Source of the DNA: Tenacibaculum skagerrakense
GTDB lineage: Bacteria; Bacteroidota; Bacteroidia; Flavobacteriales; Flavobacteriaceae
Length of the DNA: 64,000 bases
Direction of reading: 5' to 3'
Assembly (NCBI RefSeq): GCF_004345825.1
Contig: NZ_SLXM01000003.1
Span: 1-64,000, forward strand
Shown: positions 47,337 to 56,055 of the stretch, piece by piece
How the letters are laid out: each line of letters opens with the position of its first letter
Numbering within the stretch: position 1 is the stretch's first letter
Notes under the pieces: generated by a model
Database searches by the model: none
Told to the model about the DNA's origin: nothing
What the model saw: only the letters and a program-made list of their open reading frames with translations
Program-made: the position numbers and the translations under genes

Positions 47337-48617
47337 CTAAAATTTAGCAGCAAGCTTTTCCTTAATTTTATCTAAACTTAAGTTATGAATACTCCCAATA
47401 TGAGTGTGTTTTTTTGACAAATCAGGAACATAAGTGCCCTTTTCAACTTCAGCACTTATTTTGATATAGGCTTCTCTAAATGGAATTCCGTTTGTTACTA
47501 AGTTATTGATGTTATCTACGGTAAAGAGGTATTTGTATTTATCATCATGTATATCAATTTCCTTAACTATAACTTGTTGAATGCTATAATTGAAAATGTC
47601 TAGAATGGTTTTCATATTCTCAAAACCATTAATCATATTTTCTTTAAGTAATTGAAAATCTCTATGATAACCACTCGGTAAATTATTAGAAATTAAAAGC
47701 ATTTCGGTTTGTAATACTTGTAGTTGATTACATTTTCCTCTAACCAATTCAAAAACATCTGGGTTTTTTTTATGAGGCATAATGCTACTTCCTGTAGTTA
47801 ATTCATCTGGAAAAGTAATAAAACCAAAATTCTGACTCATATACAAGCAAATATCCATTGAAAATTTACTCAAAGTATTTGCTAAATTTCCTAAGGAACT
47901 TGCAATTATTCGTTCATTTTTACCTCTAGCCATTTGGGCGGCAATCACATTGTACTTTAGTGTTGCAAAATCTAATTCTTTAGTTGTTATATCTCTATCT
48001 ATAGGGAAGGAACTACCATATCCTGCAGCAGAGCCTAACGGATTTTGATCAACTATTTTTAGTGAAGATGTAAGCAGTTCTATATCGTCTAACAACGTTT
48101 CTGCATAGGCAGAAAACCATAAGCCAAAAGAAGAAGGCATTGCAACTTGTAAATGAGTATAGCCTGGTAGTAACGTATCTTTATATCGATTAGCTAAAGA
48201 AATAAGTGTGTTAAAAAGTGTTTTAACTTGTTCAATAATGATAGTAAGCTCACTTTTATAATACAGTTGTAAAGCCACCAAAACTTGATCGTTTCTTGAT
48301 CTTGCTGTATGAATTTTTTTACCAGTTTCTCCAAGTTCTTTGGTAAGTTCAAACTCTATTTTTGAATGCACATCCTCAAAATCTTGTTCGATGGTAAATT
48401 CATTGTTTTCAATTTGTACTAATAACTTATCAAGTACATTGATAAGTGCAGTTGCTTCTTCAGAAGAAATAATACCTACAGAAGCTAGCATTTTTGCATG
48501 AGCTTTAGAAGCTATTACATCGTATTTTGCAATATGAATATCGATTTCTCTATCGTTTCCAACGGTAAAATTTTCAATGGCTTTGTCTAGAGAAAATTCT
48601 TTTTTCCAAAGTTTCAT
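47337..48617 (-). CDS. argH: Argininosuccinate lyase
   Basis: This is the last step of arginine synthesis, splitting argininosuccinate into arginine and fumarate. The 426 residues show the superfamily signature GSSIMPHKKNPDVFELVRGK, the TARSRNDQV motif and the GYTHLQVAMPSSFG segment with the catalytic residues. It is the last gene of the minus-strand arginine cluster, separated from the deacylase gene by a 244-bp gap filled with repeats, so part of its transcription may depend on read-through of that region. Confidence 0.97.
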   Translation of the reverse strand: MKLWKKEFSLDKAIENFTVGNDREIDIHIAKYDVIASKAHAKMLASVGIISSEEATALINVLDKLLVQIENNEFTIEQDFEDVHSKIEFELTKELGETGKKIHTARSRNDQVLVALQLYYKSELTIIIEQVKTLFNTLISLANRYKDTLLPGYTHLQVAMPSSFGLWFSAYAETLLDDIELLTSSLKIVDQNPLGSAAGYGSSFPIDRDITTKELDFATLKYNVIAAQMARGKNERIIASSLGNLANTLSKFSMDICLYMSQNFGFITFPDELTTGSSIMPHKKNPDVFELVRGKCNQLQVLQTEMLLISNNLPSGYHRDFQLLKENMINGFENMKTILDIFNYSIQQVIVKEIDIHDDKYKYLFTVDNINNLVTNGIPFREAYIKISAEVEKGTYVPDLSKKHTHIGSIHNLSLDKIKEKLAAKF

Positions 48618-48635
48618 AATAAATGGTGTTTGTTT

Positions 48636-48855
48636 GTCATTCCTACTAAGGCAGGAATCTAAATAAACTAATATAGATTCTGCATCAAGTAAGGAATGAT
48701 AACTTATCTTATTTTTAGTATTTAATACAGATTCGTATGATTTCGACTTCGCTCAATCTCCTTATCATTGTAATTGGTAGCTGAGCGGAGTCGAAGCTAT
48801 TCTACAACTAGAAGTAATCTTTAGATTCCTTCATTTATTCTTCATTCGAAATGAC
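48636..48855. repeat. Composite of palindromic dispersed repeats
   Basis: The argH upstream gap holds at least two elements. The first (48636-48700) begins GTCATTCCTACTAAGG and ends GGAATGAT, with internal GGAATCT/AGATTC. The second has arms TTCGACTTCGCTCA (48742-48755) and TGAGCGGAGTCGAA (48782-48795), inverted with one mismatch. A third end, CATTCGAAATGAC, lies at 48842-48855. No gene is seen. The repeats resemble those at 29149, 51742 and 55955. Confidence 0.65.
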
Positions 48856-48861
48856 ATTAAA

Positions 48862-49926
48862 TTATTTTATTACTTGTTCTAAAATCTTAATATAAATATC
48901 TATTCCTTCTTTGATTTCATCAATATTGATGTATTCATCAGCGGTATGAGAACGTGTACTATCTCCAGGTCCTAATTTTACAGATTGACAACTTAATACA
49001 GATTGATCTGAAAGGGTAGGAGATCCATAAGTAGTTCTACCGATAGCTATTCCTGATTGTATTAGCGGGTGATTGATATCTATTGAAGACGAGTTTAATC
49101 GTAAACTTCTTGGTACCATTACACAAGGTGCCTCCTTTTTTAAAATATCTGCGATTTCTTGATTAGAGTATTTATCGTTTACACGAACATCAACAACTAA
49201 ATCAACTGCAGAAGGAACTGCGTTATGTTGTTTTCCCGCTTTAATTTGAGTTACCGTCATTTTTACATCACCTAAAACATCTGAAGTTTTCTCAAATTGA
49301 TAATTTTTAAACCATTCTAAAACTTCAATAGTATTGTAAATCGGATTGTCGTTATTTGGATGTGCAGCATGACTTGGAGTTCCTTTTACTTTTGCATCAA
49401 ACACGATTAATCCTTTTTCTGCAATGGCTAATTGCATTTGAGTAGGCTCGCCAACGATAGCTACATCTATCTTAGGAATAATTGATAGCATGCTATTTAA
49501 GCCATCAGGACCGCTACTTTCTTCTTCAGCAGAACCAACAAAAACTAAATTGTATTTTAAGTTTTTTTGATTGTAGAAATAACTAAATGTAGCTAATAAA
49601 GAAACTAAACAACCACCGGCATCATTACTACCTAATCCATATAATTTCCTATCCTCTACAATAGCTTTGAAAGGATCTTTTGTGTATCCGTTGTTAGGAT
49701 ATACAGTATCGTGATGAGAATTTAAAAGAATGGTAGGTTTACTTTCATCAAAGTATTTATTAACTGCCCAAATATTATTTTTAGTCCTTTTGAATTCTAT
49801 ATTATGAATTGTACACCAATAAGCTAGTAAATCACCAGTTTTATCTTCTTCAGAAGAAAAAGAAGGAGTTTCAATGAGTTTTTTGAGTAAATCAATAGCG
49901 CTATAGGTTAATTCTTTTTGTGTCAT
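48862..49926 (-). CDS. M20 deacylase, probable N-acyl-citrulline deacylase (ArgE-like)
   Basis: This 354-residue zinc peptidase-like enzyme of the M20/ArgE/DapE family has metal-binding NSHHDTVYP and GLGSNDAGGC segments and the catalytic Glu pair in VGSAEEESSGPDG. The pathway context (an acyl-ornithine carbamoyltransferase and no ornithine-type argF) makes N-acetyl- or N-succinyl-citrulline the likely substrate rather than acetylornithine. That assignment follows from the known Xanthomonas and Bacteroides routes and is not proved by sequence. Its ATG overlaps the argB stop by 1 bp, which decides the start against an upstream ATG. Confidence 0.88.
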   Translation of the reverse strand: MTQKELTYSAIDLLKKLIETPSFSSEEDKTGDLLAYWCTIHNIEFKRTKNNIWAVNKYFDESKPTILLNSHHDTVYPNNGYTKDPFKAIVEDRKLYGLGSNDAGGCLVSLLATFSYFYNQKNLKYNLVFVGSAEEESSGPDGLNSMLSIIPKIDVAIVGEPTQMQLAIAEKGLIVFDAKVKGTPSHAAHPNNDNPIYNTIEVLEWFKNYQFEKTSDVLGDVKMTVTQIKAGKQHNAVPSAVDLVVDVRVNDKYSNQEIADILKKEAPCVMVPRSLRLNSSSIDINHPLIQSGIAIGRTTYGSPTLSDQSVLSCQSVKLGPGDSTRSHTADEYINIDEIKEGIDIYIKILEQVIK

Positions 49927-50702
49927 TATTGTTGAAATGTGGTACATTTTATATGTGGTTCAAAAGGCATTTTATTATTTCCGATGTGTACAGTTGATAC
50001 TCCTTTTTGTATAGATTGTAAACAATTGTGTATTTTCGGTAACATTCCGTCGTTTATAATACCTTCGTTTTTAAGTTGTTCAAATTTTTGATTATTAATG
50101 TATTCAATAACCGAATTGTCGTCTTCAATATTACTAAGTACACCATTTTTCTCAAAGCAGTAATAAAGAGCAACTTTATATTCTTTTGAAAGTGCTACAG
50201 CTAATTCCGAAGCAATAGTATCTGCATTGGTATTTAATAATTGTCCTTTTTGATTATGAGTAATTGCACAAAAAACAGGAGCAATATTATTTGCTAATAA
50301 AACACTAATAGTTTCTGTATTAATATTTACAACATCACCAGCAAAACCATAATCAATGTCTTTTACAGGTCTCTTTAAAGCTACAATAGTATTGCCATCA
50401 GCGCCCGAAAACCCAACTGAGTTAGCATTTCTCGCTTGCAATTGAGCAACAATATTTTTATTGATTTTACCACCGTAAACCATGGTGATAATTTCTAAAG
50501 TTTCTTCGTCTGTAATCCGTCTTCCGTTTACCATTTTAGGTTCAACTCCCATTTTAAGAGAAAGTTCTGAAGCTGATTTTCCTCCACCATGTACTAATAG
50601 CTTTGGAGTTTCTAATGTAGCAAAATCATCTAAGAACTCATTTAGTAAGACCTCATTATTAATGATGTTTCCTCCAATTTTTATAATCTTAAGAGTTTTC
50701 AT
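49926..50702 (-). CDS. argB: Acetylglutamate kinase (N-acylglutamate kinase)
   Basis: It phosphorylates N-acylglutamate. From the chosen start it has 258 residues. The N-terminal LKIIKIGGNIINN and the LVHGGGKSASELS loop bind phosphate, and GFSGADGNTIVALKR and NTNADTIASELAVAL are family segments. I use the ATG at 50702 because MKTLKIIKIGG is the family start; an ATG 18 codons upstream lies within the repeat between argB and argF'. It overlaps the deacylase gene by 1 bp. Confidence 0.95.
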   Translation of the reverse strand: MKTLKIIKIGGNIINNEVLLNEFLDDFATLETPKLLVHGGGKSASELSLKMGVEPKMVNGRRITDEETLEIITMVYGGKINKNIVAQLQARNANSVGFSGADGNTIVALKRPVKDIDYGFAGDVVNINTETISVLLANNIAPVFCAITHNQKGQLLNTNADTIASELAVALSKEYKVALYYCFEKNGVLSNIEDDNSVIEYINNQKFEQLKNEGIINDGMLPKIHNCLQSIQKGVSTVHIGNNKMPFEPHIKCTTFQQ

Positions 50703-50718
50703 GCTTTTAATTTTAGTG

Positions 50719-50778
50719 AAAAGTCTTTCGACTGCGCTCAAGGTGACAAAAGTCAATTAGAGCTAAGTCGAGACTTTT
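50719..50778. repeat. Hairpin with TTCGACTGCGCTCA repeat
   Basis: Between argF' and argB, arms aaaagtct-ttcgact (50719-50733) and agtcga-gactttt (50766-50778) are imperfect inverted copies. The left arm includes TTCGACTGCGCTCA (50727-50740), also present with one change at 48742. It may act as a partial terminator or mRNA-processing site inside the operon. Confidence 0.5.
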
Positions 50779-51720
50779 TTAAGTATTTAGTTCTTCTAAT
50801 ATTTGCTTAAGCACAATTTGCGCTGCATAGGTTCTATTATTTGCCTGATTGATGACGATTGAATTATCTGAATCTAGTACAGCATCTTCAACAACTACAT
50901 TTCTTCTTACAGGTAAACAATGCATAAATTTGGCATTATTTATTTTTTTCTGAGTAATCATCCAGTTTTCATCCTGTGAAAGTATATTTCCATAATCTTT
51001 ATAAGAGCTCCAGTTTTTAACGTACACAAAATCAGCATCTTTAAGAGCTTCATCTTGGTTATAAGTTACTTTAGTGTTTTTTGTCACTTCTGAATTCAAT
51101 TCATAACCTTCTGGATGTGTAATTGTAAAATCAACAGGTAGCAGTTGCATCATGGTAACAAAAGAATTTGCCACAGATTGTGGTAACGCTTTCGGGTGTG
51201 GAGCCCAAGATAACACAACTTTAGGTCTTTTATTTGTAGAAAATTCATTAATAGTTATTGCATCAGCAAGTGCTTGTAAAGGGTGAGCTGTTGCACTTTC
51301 TAAATTTACAACTGGAATATTTGCATACTTTGTAAAACTATTGATAATCACTTCTGCATAATCTAAATCCTTGTTTTTTAATGATGGAAAAGCTCTTACA
51401 GCAATGATATCAGCATATTGCGCTATAACCTTGGCAGCTTCTTTTATATGTTCAGAAGTATCAAGGTTCATGATGGTTCCGTCTTCAAACTCTAAATTCC
51501 AAGAATTATTAATTTGAAGGCATATTACATCCATTCCTAAGTTTCTTGCTGCTTTTTCTGTACTTAATCTAGTTCTTAAGCTAGCATTAAAAAACAGCAT
51601 TACTAGTGTTTTATTAGTTCCTAAATTTTTGTATTCGAAAGGAGCCTTTTTTAATTGAATTGCTTCGTTTATAGTTTGAGATATGTTTGTGATATCATTT
51701 ATATCAGTATATTTTTTCAT
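50779..51720 (-). CDS. N-acyl-L-ornithine carbamoyltransferase (acetyl or succinyl)
   Basis: It transfers a carbamoyl group to N-acylornithine to make N-acylcitrulline. The 313 residues contain the carbamoyl-phosphate site FNASLRTRLSTE, HPLQALADA and the late HCLPVRR motif. The overall pattern, including NSWNLEFEDGTIM and SWAPHPKALPQSV, matches the acetyl/succinyl-ornithine class rather than ordinary ArgF. In this class one position (Glu in Xanthomonas, Pro in Bacteroides, as I recall) selects acetyl or succinyl. By rough alignment it is Ser89 here, so the acyl group is unresolved. Confidence 0.92.
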   Translation of the reverse strand: MKKYTDINDITNISQTINEAIQLKKAPFEYKNLGTNKTLVMLFFNASLRTRLSTEKAARNLGMDVICLQINNSWNLEFEDGTIMNLDTSEHIKEAAKVIAQYADIIAVRAFPSLKNKDLDYAEVIINSFTKYANIPVVNLESATAHPLQALADAITINEFSTNKRPKVVLSWAPHPKALPQSVANSFVTMMQLLPVDFTITHPEGYELNSEVTKNTKVTYNQDEALKDADFVYVKNWSSYKDYGNILSQDENWMITQKKINNAKFMHCLPVRRNVVVEDAVLDSDNSIVINQANNRTYAAQIVLKQILEELNT

Positions 51721-51741
51721 GGTTTTGAGTTTTTAGTATAA

Positions 51742-51821
51742 CGTCATCCTGAACTTGTTTCAGGATCTCAAGAGAATTTGAATTATCATTAATGAGATGC
51801 TGAAATAAATTCAGCATGACG
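51742..51821. repeat. Palindromic dispersed repeat, CGTCATCCTGAA type
   Basis: The element between argD and argF' starts CGTCATCCTGAACTTG and ends TTCAGCATGACG. Each half contains its own hairpin (cctgaa...ttcagg and gctgaa...ttcagc), with GATCTC/GAGATG near the centre. The complete 80-bp unit can fold into one long stem. Confidence 0.75.
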
Positions 51822-51830
51822 ATATTAATT

Positions 51831-52970
51831 CTATACTTTCTGTAACTCTAATGCTTTTGTTAGTGCATCGATAAATACATCTACATGTTCTTTCTTTAAT
51901 GTTAAAGATGGAAGAATACGTAGTAGGTTCGGGTTTTTTGAACTTCCTGTGAAGATATGATGGTTATAAATCAAATCTTTCCGCAATTCAGCAATTGGAA
52001 AGTCAAATTCTAATCCAAGCATTAGTCCCCGACCTTTGATATTTTTTATTTCTGATATATGATTTGTTTTATTGATAAAATACGATGAAACTTCCTCAAC
52101 GTTTTGCAATAAGTTTTCGTTTTCAATAGTTTCTAAAACGCATAAAGAAGCAGTGCAGGCAAGATGATTACCTCCAAAAGTAGTTCCTAATAAACCAAAA
52201 GAAGCTTTAATTTTATGGTGAATTAGGATTCCTCCGATAGGAAAACCATTCCCCATTCCTTTAGCCATAGAAATAATATCAGGTTCAATTCCATGCTTTT
52301 GAAAAGCGAAAAAATCTCCTGTTCTTCCAAAGCCAGATTGTACTTCATCGGCTATCAATAAGCTTCCGAATTTTTGACAAAGTGTTTCTGCTGTTTTGTA
52401 AAATTCAGTTGTAGCTTCATCTAAACCACCAACTCCCTGAATAATTTCTGTGATTACAGCACAAACATCTCCTTTAGCTAGTATATCAGTCAATGCATTT
52501 ACATCACCAAATTCGATAAATTCAACAGCTTGTTGTGCATTTACTGGAGCTACAATTTTAGGATTGTCTGTAGCAACTACAGCCGCAGAAGTTCTTCCAT
52601 GAAATGAATTCTTGAAAGCAACTATTTTATGTTTTCCAGTATGAAAAGATGCTAGTTTGATAGCATTTTCATTCGCTTCCGCACCTGAATTACATAAAAA
52701 CAATTCATACGATTCACATTTTGAAAGTTTTGTTAGTTTTTCAGCTAAGGCTTCTTGTAGTGGATTTTGAATTGAATTACTATAAAAACCTAAAGTAGCT
52801 ACTTGCTTTTGTAATTTTTCAACATAGGTAGGATGTGAGTGTCCGATTGATATTACTGCATGTCCACCATATAAGTCTAAGTATTGTGTTCCATTTTCAT
52901 CGTATACGTATACATCTTTTGCCTTTACAGGTGTAATGTCGAATAAAGGGTAAACGTTAAATAAACTCAT
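51831..52970 (-). CDS. argD: N-acetylornithine aminotransferase-type (class III PLP)
   Basis: It converts N-acylglutamate semialdehyde to N-acylornithine. The 379 residues have the class III pattern: GGHAVISIGHSHP, LCNSGAEANENAIKLA, FKNSFHGRTSAAV, LIADEVQSGFGRTGDFFA and the PLP lysine in ISMAKGMGNGFPIGG. The assignment as ArgD rests on context between proC and argF'; ornithine aminotransferase is the main alternative from sequence alone. It overlaps proC by 4 bp. Confidence 0.94.
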   Translation of the reverse strand: MSLFNVYPLFDITPVKAKDVYVYDENGTQYLDLYGGHAVISIGHSHPTYVEKLQKQVATLGFYSNSIQNPLQEALAEKLTKLSKCESYELFLCNSGAEANENAIKLASFHTGKHKIVAFKNSFHGRTSAAVVATDNPKIVAPVNAQQAVEFIEFGDVNALTDILAKGDVCAVITEIIQGVGGLDEATTEFYKTAETLCQKFGSLLIADEVQSGFGRTGDFFAFQKHGIEPDIISMAKGMGNGFPIGGILIHHKIKASFGLLGTTFGGNHLACTASLCVLETIENENLLQNVEEVSSYFINKTNHISEIKNIKGRGLMLGLEFDFPIAELRKDLIYNHHIFTGSSKNPNLLRILPSLTLKKEHVDVFIDALTKALELQKV

Positions 52971-53767
52971 AGTTGTTCTTTTTTAATGGTATTAATTTTA
53001 TTGTAGGATGCAACCATCCCTTGAATTAGAGAAGAACTTAAACCTTTATGTTCCATTTCGTTTAATCCTTCTATAGTACAACCTTTCGGTGTAGTAACTC
53101 TATCAATTTCCTGTTCTGGATGGTTACCAGATTGAATTAATAAGTTAGCAGCACCTTCACTCGTAAACATGGCTAATTCTTGTGCTTCTTTAGCATCAAA
53201 ACCTAACTGAATTGCTGCTTGAGTAGTTGCTCTAATTAAGCGCATCCAAAAGGCAATACCACTTGCACAAACTACTGTTGCAGATTGCATTAAGCTTTCT
53301 GAAATAGCCATTGAGTTTCCTAATTGATCAAAGATGGTTTTGGCTAATTCAATACGTTCATTTCCTTTTGTATTGGCACATAAGCAAGTCATTGATTTTC
53401 CAACAGCGATTGCCGTATTTGGCATAGCTCTGATGATAAAATGCTCTTGTCCTATAATAGCTTCGATCTTTTCTATTGAAAAACCTGTAATTGTTGAAAT
53501 AATCACATGCTTTTCAGTAAGAAAACCTTTTACATTCTTTAATATGTTTTCAAAGTGTTTTGGCTGAACGGCAAAGATTAATATATCAGAATTTTTAATA
53601 GCTTCTTCGTTGTTTGTAGTTATTTCTACATTACCAAATGCATTAAATTCTTCAATTTCTTCTAGAGTTCTCTTTGTTAGGTATAAGCTTGCAATAGCAT
53701 TAGCATTAATCAATCCTTTAGCTATTGATTTTCCTAAATTTCCTGTTCCTATGATTGCTATTTTCAT
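52967..53767 (-). CDS. proC: Pyrroline-5-carboxylate reductase
   Basis: It makes proline from pyrroline-5-carboxylate with NAD(P)H. The 266 residues start with MKIAIIGTGNLGKSIAKGL (Rossmann loop), carry FAVQPKHFENIL, RAMPNTAIAVGKSMT and the C-terminal TPKGCTIEGLNEME signature. It lies within the arginine operon between argC and argD, overlapping argD by 4 bp, so proline and arginine synthesis are tied together at the level of glutamate-derived intermediates. Confidence 0.96.
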   Translation of the reverse strand: MKIAIIGTGNLGKSIAKGLINANAIASLYLTKRTLEEIEEFNAFGNVEITTNNEEAIKNSDILIFAVQPKHFENILKNVKGFLTEKHVIISTITGFSIEKIEAIIGQEHFIIRAMPNTAIAVGKSMTCLCANTKGNERIELAKTIFDQLGNSMAISESLMQSATVVCASGIAFWMRLIRATTQAAIQLGFDAKEAQELAMFTSEGAANLLIQSGNHPEQEIDRVTTPKGCTIEGLNEMEHKGLSSSLIQGMVASYNKINTIKKEQL

Positions 53768-53778
53768 GAAAATAAGAT

Positions 53779-54756
53779 TTAGAAAAAATTAGCTTTTAAT
53801 TGTAAACCTTCTGTTTCTTCAAAGCCAAACATTAAGTTCATATTTTGAATCGCCTGTCCAGAAGCACCTTTCACTAAATTATCAATACAGCTAGTAATCA
53901 ATAATTGATTTTCATGCTTGTGTAAATGAATTAAACATTTGTTTGTATTCACCACTTGTTTCAAATGAAGAAAATCATCACTTATAAATGTAAAAGCAGC
54001 ATCTTTATAAAAACTTTTATATAACGCAACAGCAACATCTAAACTGTCATCAAATTCAGTATATACAGTAGCAAATATTCCTCTGGAAAAATTTCCTCTA
54101 TTAGGTAGAAAATGAACTTTGTGTTCGTTTTTTCCATGAAGATTACTAATAGTTTGATTGATTTCTCCTAAATGTTGATGTACAAAAGGCTTGTAATACG
54201 AGAAGTTATTATCTCTCCAAGTAAAATGACTTGTTAGTGATAGACTTGTTCCTGCACCAGTCGCGCCAGTAACTGCATTTACATGAATATCATTTTTAAT
54301 TAACTTATGAAAGGCTAATGGAATAATTGCCAGTTGAATTGCAGTAGCAAAACATCCTGGATTTGCTATATAATTAGCATTTTTTATTTCTTCTCTATAA
54401 ATTTCTGGTAAGCCATAAACATATTGATTTCCTTGAAAAGTCGAATCACTTTCTAATCTGAATTCGTTGCTTAAATCAATAATTTTTGTAGTTTTTGAAA
54501 ATTCATTTTCAGACAAAAATTTTCCTGAATTACCATGACCTAAACACAGAAAAACAACATCTACATTTGGATTTATAGTATTTGTAAACTTTTGATTTGT
54601 TGTACCAACTAAATCTTGATGTATATGACTGATATTGTTTCCAGCATTAGAAGTACTAAATACAAAATCGATTTCTACCTCTTTATGATGAATCAATAAT
54701 CTAATTAACTCTCCAGCTGTATAACCAGCACCACCTATAATTCCAACTTTAATCAT
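53779..54756 (-). CDS. argC: N-acetyl-gamma-glutamyl-phosphate reductase
   Basis: It reduces N-acylglutamyl phosphate to the semialdehyde. From the chosen ATG it has 325 residues: VGIIGGAGYTAGELIRLL forms the NADP loop, NPGCFATAIQLA holds the catalytic Cys, and THFTWRDNNFSYYKPF and VHFLPNRGNFSRGI are typical. The start at 54756 is chosen because it gives the canonical MIKVGIIGGAGY; it overlaps the argG 3' end by 8 bp. The next gene, proC, follows 11 bp later. Confidence 0.95.
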   Translation of the reverse strand: MIKVGIIGGAGYTAGELIRLLIHHKEVEIDFVFSTSNAGNNISHIHQDLVGTTNQKFTNTINPNVDVVFLCLGHGNSGKFLSENEFSKTTKIIDLSNEFRLESDSTFQGNQYVYGLPEIYREEIKNANYIANPGCFATAIQLAIIPLAFHKLIKNDIHVNAVTGATGAGTSLSLTSHFTWRDNNFSYYKPFVHQHLGEINQTISNLHGKNEHKVHFLPNRGNFSRGIFATVYTEFDDSLDVAVALYKSFYKDAAFTFISDDFLHLKQVVNTNKCLIHLHKHENQLLITSCIDNLVKGASGQAIQNMNLMFGFEETEGLQLKANFF

Positions 54757-55936
54757 GATGTACAGTGTTTTGATAGATTTTAGTTTGATTTCCATAGATG
54801 TTTATAAAACCTTTAGCATCTTCAGCTGTCCACGCATTATTCATTTCCCCATAACTTCCAAATTTAGATTGTAGTAAATCGTTTTTAGAGTTAATTCCGT
54901 CTAATGAAAAATGATATGGTTTTAAGGTAATAAATACTTCACCAGAAACTTGTTTCTGACTACTACTTAATAAGGCTTCTAAATCTCTCATAACCGGATC
55001 TAAATACAAGCCTTCATGTAAATGAGTTCCGTACCAATTAGCGACATAATCTTTATGCTGTAATTGCCATTTGGTTAGGTTGTGTTTTTCTAATAAATGA
55101 TGTGCTTTTATCAATATTATTGCTGCAGGAGCTTCAAAACCAACTCTACCTTTAATTCCAAGAATAGTATCACCAACATGAATATCTCTACCAATAGCGT
55201 ATTTTGAAGCTAATTCATTTAACTGCTCAATAACTACAGCAGGTTTGCTAATTTGCTTATTTAAAGCAATTGGCTCTCCATTTTTAAATGTAATAGATAT
55301 AGTTTGTTCTGAAGTAGCCTCTAGTTGAGAAGGATATGCTTCATTTGGTAAAGGTAGGTGAGAGGTTAAGGTTTCATCTCCACCTACACTTGTTCCCCAT
55401 AATCCTTTATTAATAGAGTATTTCGCTTTCTCCCATTTCATATCTACACCATGACTTTGTAAGTATTCAATTTCTTCTTGTCTACTTAGTTTTTGATCTC
55501 TAATTGGTGTAATAATTTCAATTTCTGGTGCTAAGGTATTAAATATCAAGTCAAATCTTACTTGATCATTTCCTGCTCCGGTACTTCCGTGCGCAATGTA
55601 TTTTGCATCGATACTTTTTGCATAATTAATTATTTCTATTGCTTGAATAATTCTTTCTGCACTAACTGATAATGGATAGGTATTATTCTTAAGAACATTA
55701 CCATAGATTAAATATTTAATTACCTTTTCGTAGTAATTACTAATAGCATTTATATTTTTATAAGTTTTTACACCCAATTCATATGCTTTAGTTTCTATAT
55801 TTTTGATTTCTTTTTCTGAGAAACCACCGGTATTTACACTTACGGCATGCACTTCAAAACCTTTATCTTTGGTTAAATGAACTGCACAATATGAGGTGTC
55901 TAATCCACCACTGTAGGCTAAGACTAATTTTTTCAT
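54749..55936 (-). CDS. argG: Argininosuccinate synthase
   Basis: It joins citrulline and aspartate with ATP. The 395 residues begin with the pyrophosphatase P-loop VLAYSGGLDTSY, then AHGSTGAGNDQVRFD and the GGDETLTSHLPLPNEA region. It precedes argC with an 8-bp overlap, and a 119-bp gap containing a palindromic repeat separates it from the GNAT gene that heads the cluster. Confidence 0.97.
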   Translation of the reverse strand: MKKLVLAYSGGLDTSYCAVHLTKDKGFEVHAVSVNTGGFSEKEIKNIETKAYELGVKTYKNINAISNYYEKVIKYLIYGNVLKNNTYPLSVSAERIIQAIEIINYAKSIDAKYIAHGSTGAGNDQVRFDLIFNTLAPEIEIITPIRDQKLSRQEEIEYLQSHGVDMKWEKAKYSINKGLWGTSVGGDETLTSHLPLPNEAYPSQLEATSEQTISITFKNGEPIALNKQISKPAVVIEQLNELASKYAIGRDIHVGDTILGIKGRVGFEAPAAIILIKAHHLLEKHNLTKWQLQHKDYVANWYGTHLHEGLYLDPVMRDLEALLSSSQKQVSGEVFITLKPYHFSLDGINSKNDLLQSKFGSYGEMNNAWTAEDAKGFINIYGNQTKIYQNTVHHD

Positions 55937-55954
55937 TTTATTTTAATTAGCTTC

Positions 55955-56050
55955 CGTCATTCTGAACTTACTTATGTTGACTTTATTTTTGTATTGTAAA
56001 GTCTTGTCTTATTATTTCATAAGCTTTCGGATATTCGAAGCAGTATGACG
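55955..56050. repeat. Palindromic dispersed repeat, CGTCATTCTGAA type
   Basis: The gap between the GNAT gene and argG is almost filled by this element: CGTCATTCTGAACTTAC at one end and CGAAGCAGTATGACG at the other, with a longer, less regular centre that includes ataagctttcgga. It is a diverged member of the family at 29149, 48636 and 51742. Confidence 0.6.
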
Positions 56051-56055
56051 AGTTA

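Noticed and set aside
48618-48861. Insertion sequence remnant between argH and the deacylase gene
   Set aside because: No transposase fragment is found in any frame; the region is explained by small palindromic repeats.
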